DNA of 64,000 nt from Vibrio crassostreae (GCF_024347415.1 NZ_AP025477.1:930001-994000); one strand, 5' to 3'; positions 43,324-54,684 are shown, counted from the first letter of the stretch. Notes: generated from the sequence alone by a model not told the origin. Made by a program: numbers and translations.

Positions 43324-46080
43324 ATGAAGATAATGAGAAAGACGTTGCTGGCTTCAGCAATGATTACTCTATTTAGCGTCAACAGTTATGCTAAAACACC
43401 TATTGATTTAGGTGTTGTTAATGAAGATAAGCTAATTGAAATGCTAGTAAGACAAGGCTTAGTTGATGAAAACGCTAGCGATCAAGAAAAACACAGCGCC
43501 CTTGATCGTTACCTAAAAAGTAAAATCAATTCGGGTTTTAAAGGTGATGCGCAATTTGGCAAAAAAGCCATGGAGCTGAGAGCAAAGATTCTAAAAGCCA
43601 TCGAAAAAGAGTCCGGCGTCAAAAAAGCGAGTGTTTTCGCACTGGAAATGGGTACCAAACGCACGGACAAAGTGCTCGCGCTGCTTGTCGACTTCCCTGA
43701 TCTAAACTGGGACGATAACAAGCTCACTAAAGAGCACACGCAAATGCTCTACGAGAGCTACAACCCAGAACACTACCAAGAGTTACTGTTTTCTGATTCA
43801 GGCTATACCGGACCAAATGGTGAAAACTTAATCTCGATGCGCCAGTATTATCAAAGTGAGTCAGGCGACAGTTACAGTGTGGCGGGTCAAGCCGCAGGTT
43901 GGTATCGAGCTTCTAAGCCAGCAGCTTTCTACGGTGGTAACTCCCCGACAACGGATAACGACCTAAATGCTCAAGAGCTCGTTCGCGAAGCCCTCAACCA
44001 GTTAGCTCAAGACCCTAGCATCAACCTCGCTGATTACGATATCGAAGATCGTTACGATTACGATGGTGACGGAGACTTCCGTGAGCCAGACGGCGTAATT
44101 GATCACCTAATGGTGTTCCATGCCTCTGTAGGTGAAGAAGCCGGTGGCGGTGTGTTAGGTCCTAATGCAATTTGGTCTCACCGATTCAACCTTGGGCGCA
44201 CACATGTGCTAGAAGGCTCCTCTAGCTCGCTTCCAGACCGCTTTAATGGCCAGTACGCGGCGTTTGATTACACGATTCAACCGATTGACGCAGCAGCCGG
44301 TGTTTGTGCTCACGAATATGGCCATGATTTAGGCCTTCCAGATGAGTACGACACACAATACACGGGTAAAGGTGAACCTGTTTCTTATTGGTCTATCATG
44401 TCTTCAGGCAGCTGGGCTGGTCAAATTGGCGGTACTCAACCAACCGCATTCAGTTCTTGGGCAAAACACTTCCTACAGAAGTCTATTGGTGGTCGTTGGA
44501 TTAATGATGACCAAATCTCAATTGATGACCTGGAAGACAATCCACAAATTTACACCCTGTTCCAAACGACAGATAACTCTCGTCCGAACATGATTAAGGT
44601 CGACCTTCCAGAGAAACAAATCGAAGGTTTGAAACCGTTCGAGGGTGGGTACTCATTCCACTCTCAAAAAGGCGACGACCTGAAAAATAGCATGACCCGT
44701 AAGCTGGAAATCCCGGCGGGCGATTCTGCAATGCTTACCTTCAAAACTTGGTACCAAATCGAGAAAGACTATGATTTTGCTCGTGTCCTTGTGAACGGAC
44801 AAGCCATCGCAGGCAACATCACTTCTATGGATGACCCCTACAATACCGGCCTAGTTCCTGCGGTTGGTGGAGAGTCTGACGGCTGGATTGATGCTGAATT
44901 TGATGTTTCTCAATGGGCAGGACAAGAAGTCGAGCTTTCGTTCGAGTACATAACCGATGGCGGCTTAGCCATGGAAGGTTTCTACTTAGACAACCTGAGC
45001 CTTGTCGTTGACGGCGGCACGGTTGCGGTAGATGACGGCGAAGATAACTCTAGCTTTGCGCTTAATGGCTTCAAATGGAGCAATGGTTTCCATCAAGCTC
45101 AACACTACTACCTACTGCAATGGCGCAGTCATATGGACGTGGATGAAGGCTTAGCGAATATCAAGCGCATGGGCCAGCTCATGTCGTTCGATCCAGGTCT
45201 GATCATTTGGTATGTCGATGAGTCGCTCACTGATAACTGGGTAGGCAAGCATCCAGGAGAAGGCTGGTTAGGTGTGGTCGATGCAGACCAAAATGCCATG
45301 ATTTGGCAAAACTCAGGAAAAGTCGCTCAAACACGTTACCAAGTCCGTGATGCCGCGTTTTCACTGAAAGACCATACTCCTATGCGTCTTGTGAACAGTG
45401 ACAACGATGTGCTTCAGGACACAAGCCTAGTGGGTACAGCAAGCTTCTATGATGATCAAGATTACACATCACCACAAGCTCCTGATTCGGGTCGTATTTT
45501 GACTAAGTTTGGCTTGGTGGTAGACATTGTAAACCAAAGCGATGTCAACGAATACGGTGTGGTACGTCTGTCGAAAGTAAGCCAACACAACATCGCGCCA
45601 ACAGCGAACTTCGAACTCAATACAGATGGGTTGAACGTCTCAGCTCGCAACTTCAGTTCGGATCAAGATGGCGAAATCATCAGCTACCTATGGGACTTCG
45701 GCAACGGCGTAACAAGCAGTGAAATAGCGCCAACGTGGACTTACGAGCAAGCCGGTGATTACACGGTGATCTTGACTGTTGTCGACGACAAAGGTACCAC
45801 AGGTTCGTTCAGCTCTGTAGTGAGTGTTGAATCTCCAAACGCCCTACCGGAAGCAAGTGCGAAGTACATCCACTTGGGACGCTGGGTAACCATGTGGTCA
45901 ACAAGCTCAGACAGTGACGGTCGTATTGTTGATACTGAGTGGACGCTTCCAAATGGAAAAGTAAAACGAGGTCGCACATTCACTTCTATCTTCCCTTCAT
46001 ACGGGAAACACGAGGTGACCTTGAAGATAATTGATGACCAAGGCGGGATCACGACTAAGACCATTATGGTCGACCTATAA
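43324..46080 (+). CDS. prtV: PrtV-type secreted M6 metalloprotease
   Basis: Zinc protease of 918 residues, the same length as V. cholerae PrtV, a secreted factor that kills bacterial predators and degrades host proteins. Signal peptide about 1-22; propeptide about 23-105; M6 catalytic domain with HEYGHDLGLPDEYD near residue 330 and an Asp-rich calcium region (DIEDRYDYDGDGDF). Two PKD modules lie at the C-terminus (about 755-835 and 838-918; WDFGNGVTSSE, GDYTVILTVVDDKG). V. cholerae PrtV is stabilised by calcium and loses its PKD region on maturation. A strong AAAAAGGAAATGTA ribosome-binding region precedes the ATG. Confidence 0.95.
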   Translation: MKIMRKTLLASAMITLFSVNSYAKTPIDLGVVNEDKLIEMLVRQGLVDENASDQEKHSALDRYLKSKINSGFKGDAQFGKKAMELRAKILKAIEKESGVKKASVFALEMGTKRTDKVLALLVDFPDLNWDDNKLTKEHTQMLYESYNPEHYQELLFSDSGYTGPNGENLISMRQYYQSESGDSYSVAGQAAGWYRASKPAAFYGGNSPTTDNDLNAQELVREALNQLAQDPSINLADYDIEDRYDYDGDGDFREPDGVIDHLMVFHASVGEEAGGGVLGPNAIWSHRFNLGRTHVLEGSSSSLPDRFNGQYAAFDYTIQPIDAAAGVCAHEYGHDLGLPDEYDTQYTGKGEPVSYWSIMSSGSWAGQIGGTQPTAFSSWAKHFLQKSIGGRWINDDQISIDDLEDNPQIYTLFQTTDNSRPNMIKVDLPEKQIEGLKPFEGGYSFHSQKGDDLKNSMTRKLEIPAGDSAMLTFKTWYQIEKDYDFARVLVNGQAIAGNITSMDDPYNTGLVPAVGGESDGWIDAEFDVSQWAGQEVELSFEYITDGGLAMEGFYLDNLSLVVDGGTVAVDDGEDNSSFALNGFKWSNGFHQAQHYYLLQWRSHMDVDEGLANIKRMGQLMSFDPGLIIWYVDESLTDNWVGKHPGEGWLGVVDADQNAMIWQNSGKVAQTRYQVRDAAFSLKDHTPMRLVNSDNDVLQDTSLVGTASFYDDQDYTSPQAPDSGRILTKFGLVVDIVNQSDVNEYGVVRLSKVSQHNIAPTANFELNTDGLNVSARNFSSDQDGEIISYLWDFGNGVTSSEIAPTWTYEQAGDYTVILTVVDDKGTTGSFSSVVSVESPNALPEASAKYIHLGRWVTMWSTSSDSDGRIVDTEWTLPNGKVKRGRTFTSIFPSYGKHEVTLKIIDDQGGITTKTIMVDL

Positions 46081-46216
46081 GTCGCTTCCAGCTCAAATCA
46101 TTGAAATAAGTACGTACACAATAACCTGCGTACTGATAAACCAACTTAAGTACTGCTGTCTTTGGCATGAGTCAGGACAGTAGTTTTAAGAAAACGTTAT
46201 TATTTAAGCCGTAAGC

Positions 46217-46248
46217 AAAAGCCCTACCGTCATCGGTAGGGCTTTTTA
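46217..46248 (+). terminator. Rho-independent terminator after prtV
   Basis: AAAAGCCCTACCG and CGGTAGGGCTTTT form a 13-bp stem with a 4-base loop, followed by Ts. The A run on its left also suits the converging MFS gene. Confidence 0.92.
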
Positions 46249-46328
46249 TTGGTCTGTGCTTCGGAAAAGCTAGCCTAACGCTCTGCTCAAATGAAGAGGT
46301 CTATCTCACCCAAGCAGGTGACAACTAC

Positions 46329-47504
46329 TCACACCGGCTGCTTTTGAATGCGAGATTTACGTGCGCTAAATGCAAACAATAAAATAACGGCTAGCACAAA
46401 TGGCAATACGTAGATATTGAGGTTTTGCCAGCCCGCAGTCGACTCTAACCAACCAGAAAGCAACGCCGTTACTGTCACACAGCCAAATACAACAAACTCA
46501 TTAAACGCTTGAGCCTTCGCTTTGTTCTGCGGTTGATAAGATTGACTGAACAAACCGGTTGCCGCGATGAACATAAAGTTCCAGCCTACCCCGAGTAAAA
46601 CCAAAGCCGCTCTGAAATGCCAAATCGACTCACCATGGATATTGATGGCAATACAAAACACAAACAGTATCCCACCTGCCAAGATCATCATTCTTGAACC
46701 AAACTTCTCGATGAGTGACCCAGTAAAGAAGGCAGGGACAAACATACCCAATACGTGCCACTCAATCACACCCGCCGCTTTGGTAAAGTCGAAACCACAG
46801 CCAATCATTGCCAATGGTGTAGCCGTCATCAGAATATTCATCACCGCATAGGCAACCATTGCTGCAAACACAGCACCAATAAAGTTAGGCGCTTTCACTA
46901 TCACACTAAGAGGATCGGATTTAGGCGCCTGACTATTAAAAGAGGCTTTTGGAAATTGAATGGTTTGTAAAATGAGTAACGCAAGAACGTTCAATCCAAT
47001 CAAAGAAGCAAAAGCGCCAATATACAAGCCATCTTGCGACCATTGTTGCGACATAATCGCCAAGTTCGGCCCTAATACCGCAGCTAAAACGCCACCAGCC
47101 ATCGATATAGAAATTGCGCGATGTCGTGCATTTTCATCACACACTTCGATAGCAGCGAAACGATAAAGCGTACCAAAACCAATACCTATCCCGAGCAAAA
47201 ATGTGGCGAAGCAAAACAAGTAGAAATGCTGCTGAGATAAAGCGTAGGTAGCAAGGCTTGCCCCTGTAATGCCAACGACATTACCAATGCTAAACCCTCT
47301 CTTTCGTCCTAGCTTACCTGAAATTAAAGACGCAGGAATCGTGGCAGCCATTAAGCCTAAAAACTGAAGCGCAACGGGCAAAGTAATCATGCTGACACTG
47401 GGTGCAATCTGCTTGCCTATCAAGCCAATCACCGAAATCAGTAAGATGTTCCCCGTCATCAATAAGGCCTGACACAGTGAGAGCAGCCAAACATTTCTAT
47501 TCAT
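46329..47504 (-). CDS. MFS transporter
   Basis: Inner-membrane major facilitator of 391 residues with 12 hydrophobic segments. The loop between helices 2 and 3 carries ISGKLGRKRGF (the GxLaDrxGrkr motif), and helix 5 holds SMAGGVLAAVLGPNLA. A drug or metabolite efflux role is likely for this group (YbjJ/YnfM-like), but the substrate is unknown. The start is the ATG at 47504 (MNRNVWLLSLCQALLMTG) with AGGA upstream; the ORF to 47555 adds a non-membrane leader. Divergent from a LysR regulator, the usual arrangement for an inducible exporter. Confidence 0.9.
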   Translation of the reverse strand: MNRNVWLLSLCQALLMTGNILLISVIGLIGKQIAPSVSMITLPVALQFLGLMAATIPASLISGKLGRKRGFSIGNVVGITGASLATYALSQQHFYLFCFATFLLGIGIGFGTLYRFAAIEVCDENARHRAISISMAGGVLAAVLGPNLAIMSQQWSQDGLYIGAFASLIGLNVLALLILQTIQFPKASFNSQAPKSDPLSVIVKAPNFIGAVFAAMVAYAVMNILMTATPLAMIGCGFDFTKAAGVIEWHVLGMFVPAFFTGSLIEKFGSRMMILAGGILFVFCIAINIHGESIWHFRAALVLLGVGWNFMFIAATGLFSQSYQPQNKAKAQAFNEFVVFGCVTVTALLSGWLESTAGWQNLNIYVLPFVLAVILLFAFSARKSRIQKQPV

Positions 47505-47670
47505 CTTAGTTCCTAAATATGAGCACAGTTGGTCAATAGACCAAATAATCAACAAAGTCGCAACACTTTGTTACTCAAAACAACTCCAACAAACAACCGA
47601 AAGCTCTGCTTCGAACAATATTCAATCCAGCGTACTTTGATCTTCGCAGCTTTACACTCTAGAGTTGAAG

Positions 47671-47689
47671 TTATCATTATTTAAGATAA
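47671..47689. promoter_or_regulatory. Candidate LysR site between the MFS and LysR genes
   Basis: TTATC-N9-GATAA is an inverted repeat in an AT-rich stretch about 60-80 bases before the LysR start. It fits a LysR dyad but could equally be a Fur-like sequence. Confidence 0.35.
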
Positions 47690-47748
47690 TAATAATTTTT
47701 TGTTATTCACTAGCCTGTTTCTACAAACATCGGCATTGAGAGGCGAGT

Positions 47749-48639
47749 ATGATCAATCCGCTTTGGCTCAACACATTCAAGACTCTGGTTGAAGTTGGCC
47801 ATTTCACGCAAACGGCTGAAAAGTTATACATGACTCAACCAGGTGTCAGCCAACACATCAAAAAGCTTGAGCAAGCATGTGATTGTGACCTGCTTTCTCG
47901 AGAAAATAAGAGCTTCGAGCTAACCGAGCAAGGTCGGATTATGTATCGCTATGCGCTCAAGCTAGAGAAAGACCAAGAAGATCTTTTCGAGTCTCTGAGT
48001 TTTGATAATCCTTATGCAGGACAATGTCATTTGTCTTGCTCTGGCTCACTCTCTTTACGTCTATATCCCAAGCTTCTTGAACTTCAGCAGCAACACCAAG
48101 ATCTCAGCATAAACCTGGAAGCGGCTCCAAACAAAAAGATATTGAATGACCTACTCCAAGGCACTACCGATATCGGCATTGTTAGGCATTCTCCTAACGA
48201 CAGCTACTACCAAAGCCAAGTCATTGGCAAAGAAGCACTATGTCTTATTGTCCACCATAGCCACGCCGACCTAGAAATAACACCGCAAACGCTGCATGAG
48301 ATTGGACTTATCGCTCACCCAGATTCAGCGCACTACCTCTCTTTGTACTTCGACCTATGCGGTGATAAAGACTTAGCGAATATTAACGTCAATGAAATTC
48401 CAAAATCTGGCTACATCAACCAGCTTCATCAGATATTGCTACCAGTATCAAAAGGATTAGGTTTTACGGTATTACCGGCTGGCGCAGTTGAACACTTCCC
48501 AGAGAGAGACAAATTGCACGTTGTGCCGCCAAAAGTAGAGGTTGAGGAGACGCTGTATTTGGTTCAAAAACGAAACCGGAAACTGCCGCACCGATACAAT
48601 ACAGTTATTGATTTGATCAAACAAAATGTGAGTGGCTAA
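47749..48639 (+). CDS. LysR-family regulator of the adjacent MFS gene
   Basis: Regulator of 296 residues with the N-terminal winged helix VEVGHFTQTAEKLYMTQPGVSQHIKKLEQACDCDLLSR (residues 16-53) and a periplasmic-binding-protein-like effector domain (about 90-290; GTTDIGIVRHSP, SKGLGFTVLPAGAVEHF). Divergent from the MFS exporter, it most likely senses that exporter's substrate. A shared bidirectional terminator separates it from the converging kinase gene. Confidence 0.92.
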   Translation: MINPLWLNTFKTLVEVGHFTQTAEKLYMTQPGVSQHIKKLEQACDCDLLSRENKSFELTEQGRIMYRYALKLEKDQEDLFESLSFDNPYAGQCHLSCSGSLSLRLYPKLLELQQQHQDLSINLEAAPNKKILNDLLQGTTDIGIVRHSPNDSYYQSQVIGKEALCLIVHHSHADLEITPQTLHEIGLIAHPDSAHYLSLYFDLCGDKDLANINVNEIPKSGYINQLHQILLPVSKGLGFTVLPAGAVEHFPERDKLHVVPPKVEVEETLYLVQKRNRKLPHRYNTVIDLIKQNVSG

Positions 48640-48662
48640 CGCGTTGATTCGCTGACTAAATT

Positions 48663-48693
48663 AAAGCCTTTAACCCCTCAGGTTAAAGGCTTT
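48663..48693. terminator. Terminator between the LysR gene and the hybrid kinase
   Basis: AAAGCCTTTAACC and GGTTAAAGGCTTT form a 13-bp perfect stem with a 5-base loop. T content after it is modest on both sides. Confidence 0.75.
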
Positions 48694-48740
48694 AAAGGTT
48701 ATATGATAGTGATTACCACAAGCGACTTATCCCAAATTGC

Positions 48741-51700
48741 TTATTCCAAGGATCTGAGAACTTCGCTGGCTCGCTCGAAATCATAGCTAACTAATGCACT
48801 TTGAATATCTTTAAGCACAGCAGCATGTGGATACTGCACGAGTAACTCAGCCACGTATTGCGTAGCATCGTTATCATAAGCTTCGAGCAGTGAGAGTAGC
48901 TTAACCTTGTGATCTTCTGTGAGCACGGATTCCATCACACTCACTTCATTCACGCATTCAGCTTGTGGCTTTACAATCTGGCTATCCGTTGCTGCAATGA
49001 GCTCAGCTAACCTCTCTTCACCTTCTCTGAGGTCTTGCTCATCACACAAACTGTTATGCGCTTTACCTTCTAACTCTCCCATTAAATCAGCTAACTGGAG
49101 TCCACCAATCGACGCTGCCATGCTTTTCAAGGTATGCAGGTTTCTTTCAAGCGTAATCCAATCGTTTTGTACCAAATTATCAAACGCATCAACCATCATG
49201 CTTGGCGCAGTGCTATGGAACTTCCCAATCAATTTGTTTTGAAGTTCCGAATCATGAAGAGTGAGTTGTTCGAACCGCTGTTGAGAAAATACACTGATAG
49301 CATCATTGCTCTTGGGTTTACTTGTTAGGCTTTCAAGTGGCTCTGTCTGCCTATCTAACGGAGCTGCCTTTCCTTCTACCATCACCTCCGGCACTATATA
49401 TTTGACGATCAAAGAAGTCGCTTTATCGATGATAATAGGCTTGTCTAAGAAATCCGTTACACCTGCGTCCCTTGCCTTTTGCTTAGCATCAGCAAACACA
49501 TTGGCAGACACCGCTATAATAGGGACTTTCGTATCAAACTCACGGATCTGACGCGTCGCTTCAAAGCCATCCATAACGGGCATTTGAAGGTCCATTAGAA
49601 TCATTTCATAGTCATTATTTTTGGCTAGCGAGACGGCTTTTTCTCCGTTCTCAGCCAAGTCAACATTCAAATTCGTACGCTTGAAAAATGCCAACGCTAA
49701 GTCTTGATTTAACTCATTATCTTCAACCAGTAATATCTTTTGCCCCTTAAACTCGATGTGATAATCCAGCTTGAGCTCCTGAGATTTAAAGTGTGCCAGT
49801 TCTTCAGCATCCGACCTAGGCAGAGTAAGAACGAAAGAGAACTCACTACCCTCTCCCAATACGCTCGTAACTGAAATCTCACTGCCCATGGCTTGTACGA
49901 GCTTTTGACTGATATTCAGCCCCAAGCCTGTACCTCCAAACTTTCTCGTGGTAGTACTGTCTGCCTGGCTAAATGCTTGAAAGAGCTTGTGCCTATTTTC
50001 TTCTGAAATCCCTATCCCTGTATCAGAAACAACTACCTTCATACTCACGCTTCGAACATTGGATTCGAGATGAGTAACATTCAAAGTCACGTTCCCATGC
50101 GATGTAAATTTGATGGCGTTCCCAATCAGGTTCAGAATGACTTGGAATAGTCTTAACGGGTCGCCAATCAACGGGGTATCTAGCTCTGGGTCTATCGACA
50201 TAGACAACTTAAGTTGCTTCTCATCCGCTTTCGATTCCATCAACTCAATGACATCTTGGAATGTCGTCACGGGATCAAATGGGATGCTATCAATGACAAG
50301 CTGTCCCGCCTCTATCTTAGAGAAGTCGAGGATGTCGTTAATGATACTTAACAGAGAATGCCCGGAACGGTGCACTTTCTCGATATAGTTTCGAGCAACA
50401 GGGTTAGATATTTCGCCAATTGCCAAATAAGACAAGCCAATAATAGCGTTCATTGGGGTTCTTATCTCGTGGCTCATATTGGCTAAAAACTCAGATTTCG
50501 CTTGGCTTGCGAGATCCGCTCTCTCTTTCTCTTCTTCAAGTTGCTCATTTAGACGCTTCATTTCCGAAATATCGAATGCCCAAAACAGTGTGGCGATATC
50601 CCCATCAAGCTCAAACAAGTAATAACTCACTAGAGCCACAAAGCGAGTGCCATCTGATTTTCTCAACACTAACTCTCGGTTTTCTACCTTACCATTGAGC
50701 TTAAGCTCCTTGTGTACCTCTTCACGTACCGCTAACGAGTCATGAATTGCAGCTACATCAAACGCATCAAGCTCTTTACCTTCTACGACGAACAGGCGCT
50801 TTGCGGTGTCATTGGCATAACGAACCTGCTCCTCAAATACCACCGCAGCGGCAATCGGAGAACTATTGAGCATATTGTAGAGTTGATTCTGCGCCTTTTT
50901 GAGGGCTTCAGTCGCTTCATTAGCAATACTGATCTGCTTCGCTAATTTTCGATTCCAGAAAATAATAAGTAGCAGGATCACTAGCGAGAAAGCCGAAATG
51001 GTGTAAACCAACTGGTAGTCAACTCTTTCTATCGCTTTTGGCGCTGCCCACTTTGCTGAGATCTTCTGATGTTCTTCTGCAGAAATACTCTCAATCGCCT
51101 TATTCACAATGGAATAAAGCAAAGGTTCTGATTTGATGACATGTAAAGTTGGCGAGAGGAAAAAATCGAGTCTTCCGATAATTCCGATCTCCCGGTGACC
51201 AAATGAGTCAATGAGATAATTGAGGACGTCGACAGTATCGATCATGCCATCTAAGGTATTATCGTCCAGTCGGTTGAGCCCATCTTCTGTGGATTCTACC
51301 AGCACCCATTCAACGTTCGGGTATTGCTCGATAACCGCATCTGTATTTGCTGCATTCTTCAAGATACCGATTTTCCAACCCTCAGCTTCTTCAAGTACCA
51401 AGCTGCTGATATCTCGTCTCGATGCGATCGCTAAGCGGCTTGAAAACAAGCTTTTGACTGCTTTGACGTTGTCTCCTAACGAACGATTTTCTTGAGCCGC
51501 GGAGACCAGTTCTACTTCATGGTGATCAACCAAGCTACGGGTCTCTGACCAATTTTCAACGTCTACATGGTTAATATTTAAACCTGTTTTCTGCTCAATC
51601 AATGTTAGATAGTCATCAATCATCCCTATGTATTCACCGGAATTGGATACCGCCTCATAAGGCAACGAATTCGGATCGATACCTATCCGAACATTCGGAT

Positions 51701-53666
51701 TATCTTTGATCCACTTTCTCTCTTTTTGGCTGAGATTTAAGATTTCTCCAATCAAACTATTCGCTTGATAAACATCCGCTATATAGCGTTTCGCCGCATC
51801 TCCGAATGAACTGAATTTTTCGATCGATGGAAAATAAACATGGTTCCGCTCTAACGACTTAACATCAAAATAGAAAGTCATCGAACCAGAGTTGGTGTTT
51901 CCTCCTTTGGTTCGATAATTTGCCACCTTAGTGACAGACGAAAAATGAGAGGTGTTTTTCTTCTCTCCATATTCATCAACTAGGTTGCCGATATACCAAG
52001 ATTTAATCGGGCGATTGTTATTATCCGCTTGTGCGGTGATCACCTGAAATGAGCTGTCGGTATCAAAAATTTCAAAAACTTCCGTTAACTCTTCAAAGCG
52101 ATCATTGACAATAAAATACGCGGATATTTGCGCAATAATATTCGCCTTTTTAAGCACTTGACTTAAATCATTCTGAACCTGCACCTCGATAATTTGGCTT
52201 AAACCATCATCGGCCTGTTTAAGGTTTTTAATCGCAGCATTGAAGCTGTCTCTAATTTCCTCACTCTTAAAGTCCACATAGATCGGATACTCAACTTTAT
52301 GCTCGTCATGTAACATTAACTCTGACATTTCGATAAAACGAGTATTGGTGATAAACCACTCTAGTACTCTTCGTTCAACCATTAGTAGGTCGACATTTTG
52401 AGCCCTCAACTGCGAGAATGCTGATTCAAGATCTTCGTAATCTTCGACACGATCAATGTCTAACTTACCCTTCAGAACTTCAACAGAGTTTTTAATTGGG
52501 GATGTTTCGTCGAACAATAACGCCCCTAATGATAGGTCTTTTTTGGATTGAAGTTGGAGTTTGCGGCGAGTCAGTGAAACAGGAACAAACTCAACATTAA
52601 GAACGTTATCACTTAAAAAGTGCGCATTGGGATCATCAAACTGAATGCCAGATACAAAGGCAATAGAATTATTGTTATCGATAGCCTTTCTAGCGGCACT
52701 AGGAGGAAGAGTGACAACGTCACCTAACTTATACCCCATATCATTAAGAGCACGCTGAAGAATGTCGTGTTCTAGCCCGACCGCTGTGCTGTCTGGGTAC
52801 ATATACGGAGGGTTACCAAAGCCAAATACGCCTTTCAGTGGCACTCGATAAGAGGAGCTATCTAGCCACTTTGATAGAATCTGGTTCTTATTATCAATGT
52901 CGAAGGTTTCAATTTGTTTGTTGATTAGCGTCAGTAGCTCTGGCTCGTCAGTTCGAATCACCATTGACGCTTCTAACTTTTTCCAATGTTCCAAAACATA
53001 ATTGACCGCTAGATCATGAACGCCAATCTTTTTCGCAAGATCCATGGTGGTAATAGGTTCACCGACTATACCTTGAACATCGCCATCCCCTAACGCACGT
53101 ACTGCATCAATAACGTTGTCGAAATCCACTCGTTCAATAGCGCTTAATTGAACACCTGCTCTTTGTAAGTCGATGTTTTCATTAACCATCGCAATGCGGC
53201 GCTTGTTATTTTGATCTAGGTTTCCATCGAGTTTATTGTCGATAGGTACTATTACAGCAACCTGATAAGGAACATAGGGGTCACTTGCAAGAAAACGCCC
53301 TCCTTCACTTGGGTCAAACTGTTGAAATGGGAATACATCACCTCGCCCATCGACTAACGCCGCTTTGGCCTCGACGCGCGAGTTAACTGTGATAAAACGA
53401 ACATGGACACCAAAACGCTGTTCAAGATCCAATGTCCAATCTTTGATGATCCCAGAAACCAGCCCATCGTCATCAATGAATGAGTACGGGTAATGGTCGG
53501 AAAGTGCAATAAAGGTGATGGTCGGTTGGTTTTCCAACCACTGATTTAACTTTGCATCGGTCACTTCAGCCGCGTTTGCACTGCGAATGACCAGTGACCA
53601 CACCACTATGCCAATGACAAGAGATACTGCAAAACGATTTAGCGACAGCATCCAGCGATCACTCAT
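48741..53666 (-). CDS. BvgS/EvgS-like hybrid sensor kinase with three periplasmic binding domains
   Basis: Very large kinase of 1641 residues. Signal/anchor at the N-terminus; three solute-binding (SBP_bac_3-like) periplasmic domains at about 48-265, 280-505 and 655-880; membrane helix about 888-910; PAS about 930-1045; HisKA with SHEIRTPMN (His near 1065); HATPase about 1175-1290 (NAIKFT, DTGIGI, GGTGLGL); REC about 1315-1430 ([11 protein letters not shown], Asp near 1360); Hpt about 1480-1580 (HTLKSMAAS, His near 1509). The full His-Asp-His relay is present. It overlaps the HD-GYP regulator gene by 8 bases, so the relay very likely ends there. The ligand is probably a small metabolite such as an amino acid. 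Confidence 0.93.
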   Translation of the reverse strand: MSDRWMLSLNRFAVSLVIGIVVWSLVIRSANAAEVTDAKLNQWLENQPTITFIALSDHYPYSFIDDDGLVSGIIKDWTLDLEQRFGVHVRFITVNSRVEAKAALVDGRGDVFPFQQFDPSEGGRFLASDPYVPYQVAVIVPIDNKLDGNLDQNNKRRIAMVNENIDLQRAGVQLSAIERVDFDNVIDAVRALGDGDVQGIVGEPITTMDLAKKIGVHDLAVNYVLEHWKKLEASMVIRTDEPELLTLINKQIETFDIDNKNQILSKWLDSSSYRVPLKGVFGFGNPPYMYPDSTAVGLEHDILQRALNDMGYKLGDVVTLPPSAARKAIDNNNSIAFVSGIQFDDPNAHFLSDNVLNVEFVPVSLTRRKLQLQSKKDLSLGALLFDETSPIKNSVEVLKGKLDIDRVEDYEDLESAFSQLRAQNVDLLMVERRVLEWFITNTRFIEMSELMLHDEHKVEYPIYVDFKSEEIRDSFNAAIKNLKQADDGLSQIIEVQVQNDLSQVLKKANIIAQISAYFIVNDRFEELTEVFEIFDTDSSFQVITAQADNNNRPIKSWYIGNLVDEYGEKKNTSHFSSVTKVANYRTKGGNTNSGSMTFYFDVKSLERNHVYFPSIEKFSSFGDAAKRYIADVYQANSLIGEILNLSQKERKWIKDNPNVRIGIDPNSLPYEAVSNSGEYIGMIDDYLTLIEQKTGLNINHVDVENWSETRSLVDHHEVELVSAAQENRSLGDNVKAVKSLFSSRLAIASRRDISSLVLEEAEGWKIGILKNAANTDAVIEQYPNVEWVLVESTEDGLNRLDDNTLDGMIDTVDVLNYLIDSFGHREIGIIGRLDFFLSPTLHVIKSEPLLYSIVNKAIESISAEEHQKISAKWAAPKAIERVDYQLVYTISAFSLVILLLIIFWNRKLAKQISIANEATEALKKAQNQLYNMLNSSPIAAAVVFEEQVRYANDTAKRLFVVEGKELDAFDVAAIHDSLAVREEVHKELKLNGKVENRELVLRKSDGTRFVALVSYYLFELDGDIATLFWAFDISEMKRLNEQLEEEKERADLASQAKSEFLANMSHEIRTPMNAIIGLSYLAIGEISNPVARNYIEKVHRSGHSLLSIINDILDFSKIEAGQLVIDSIPFDPVTTFQDVIELMESKADEKQLKLSMSIDPELDTPLIGDPLRLFQVILNLIGNAIKFTSHGNVTLNVTHLESNVRSVSMKVVVSDTGIGISEENRHKLFQAFSQADSTTTRKFGGTGLGLNISQKLVQAMGSEISVTSVLGEGSEFSFVLTLPRSDAEELAHFKSQELKLDYHIEFKGQKILLVEDNELNQDLALAFFKRTNLNVDLAENGEKAVSLAKNNDYEMILMDLQMPVMDGFEATRQIREFDTKVPIIAVSANVFADAKQKARDAGVTDFLDKPIIIDKATSLIVKYIVPEVMVEGKAAPLDRQTEPLESLTSKPKSNDAISVFSQQRFEQLTLHDSELQNKLIGKFHSTAPSMMVDAFDNLVQNDWITLERNLHTLKSMAASIGGLQLADLMGELEGKAHNSLCDEQDLREGEERLAELIAATDSQIVKPQAECVNEVSVMESVLTEDHKVKLLSLLEAYDNDATQYVAELLVQYPHAAVLKDIQSALVSYDFERASEVLRSLE

Positions 53667-54684
53667 CTTTGAACTTCTCTTTAATTGCTAGAATCTCAGG
53701 TAACTTAAGAAAAAAAAGATCGACGATAGTTGGGTCAAAATGCTTGCCTTTTTGCTCCTCAAACAAACTCAACGCCTCATCAACACTCCACGCTTTTTTG
53801 TAGGGCCTTTCTGCGGTCAGAGCATCAAATACATCGGCAACTGCTGCTATACGCCCGACTAGAGGAATATCTTCACCTGCTATCTGGCTAGGGTAACCAC
53901 TGCCGTCCCACTTTTCGTGATGATATTGCGCGACTTGAATGGCCATTTGCATTAGTTTGGAATCACTCTGCCTGCCAAGTATCTCGACACCGAATTCAAC
54001 GTGTTTCTGCATGATCGCCCATTCGTCGGCATCCAATTTGCCCGGCTTCAGTAACACGCTATCAGGAATACCGATTTTTCCAATATCATGCATTGGTGCA
54101 GCATCACGCAAAGTCTCAGCGTCTTCGTCTGTCATACCCAAGGCTTTGGCTAATATTTCGCAATAATGGCTCATGCGCATAACGTGCATGCCCGTTTCAT
54201 TGTCTTTGAATTCAGCCGCCCTACCCAAGATATTCAGCGTCTCTAGCTTACCTAGATTGATCTCTTGGGTTTTCTCTTTTACCTGACTAAACAACGCGCG
54301 TTGTTGGTCATAAAGAGAAATATGGGTTTTTACACGCTGAAGTGCGATTTCTGGGGTAATGGGTTTCGTTAAATAATCAACAGCACCTAAAGACAACCCT
54401 TTCACTTCAGCTTCAGGATCCATTTTGGCGGTCACAAATATAATCGGTATATGCGCGGTATTGGGTTGAGCTTTCAGTTGACGGCATACCTCGTAACCAT
54501 CTATATCAGGCATCATGATATCAAGGAGAATTAAGTCAGGCTGTGGCACCATCTTCGCTATTTTGATACCGATAGTACCGTTGATCGCGACCTTTACTTG
54601 GTAAGTATCTTTGAGAATTGCAGTTAGCACATCCAAGTTACTTGGGGTGTCATCTACGACTAACACTATAGGTTTACGACTCAT
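53659..54684 (-). CDS. HD-GYP response regulator (c-di-GMP phosphodiesterase)
   Basis: Response regulator of 341 residues. REC domain about 5-125 (VDDTPSNLDVLTAIL, phospho-Asp in LLDIMMPDIDGYE near 53, Lys in YLTKPITPE). The HD-GYP domain (about 150-340) keeps HDIGKIGIPDSVLLKPGKL (HD near 196), HHEKWDGSGYP, and ADVFDALTAERPYK, which are the metal and GYP residues. It should hydrolyse c-di-GMP when phosphorylated by the kinase downstream. The ATG at 54684 has GAGG upstream; a GTG at 54690 is also possible. First gene of the two-gene operon. Confidence 0.93.
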   Translation of the reverse strand: MSRKPIVLVVDDTPSNLDVLTAILKDTYQVKVAINGTIGIKIAKMVPQPDLILLDIMMPDIDGYEVCRQLKAQPNTAHIPIIFVTAKMDPEAEVKGLSLGAVDYLTKPITPEIALQRVKTHISLYDQQRALFSQVKEKTQEINLGKLETLNILGRAAEFKDNETGMHVMRMSHYCEILAKALGMTDEDAETLRDAAPMHDIGKIGIPDSVLLKPGKLDADEWAIMQKHVEFGVEILGRQSDSKLMQMAIQVAQYHHEKWDGSGYPSQIAGEDIPLVGRIAAVADVFDALTAERPYKKAWSVDEALSLFEEQKGKHFDPTIVDLFFLKLPEILAIKEKFKDE

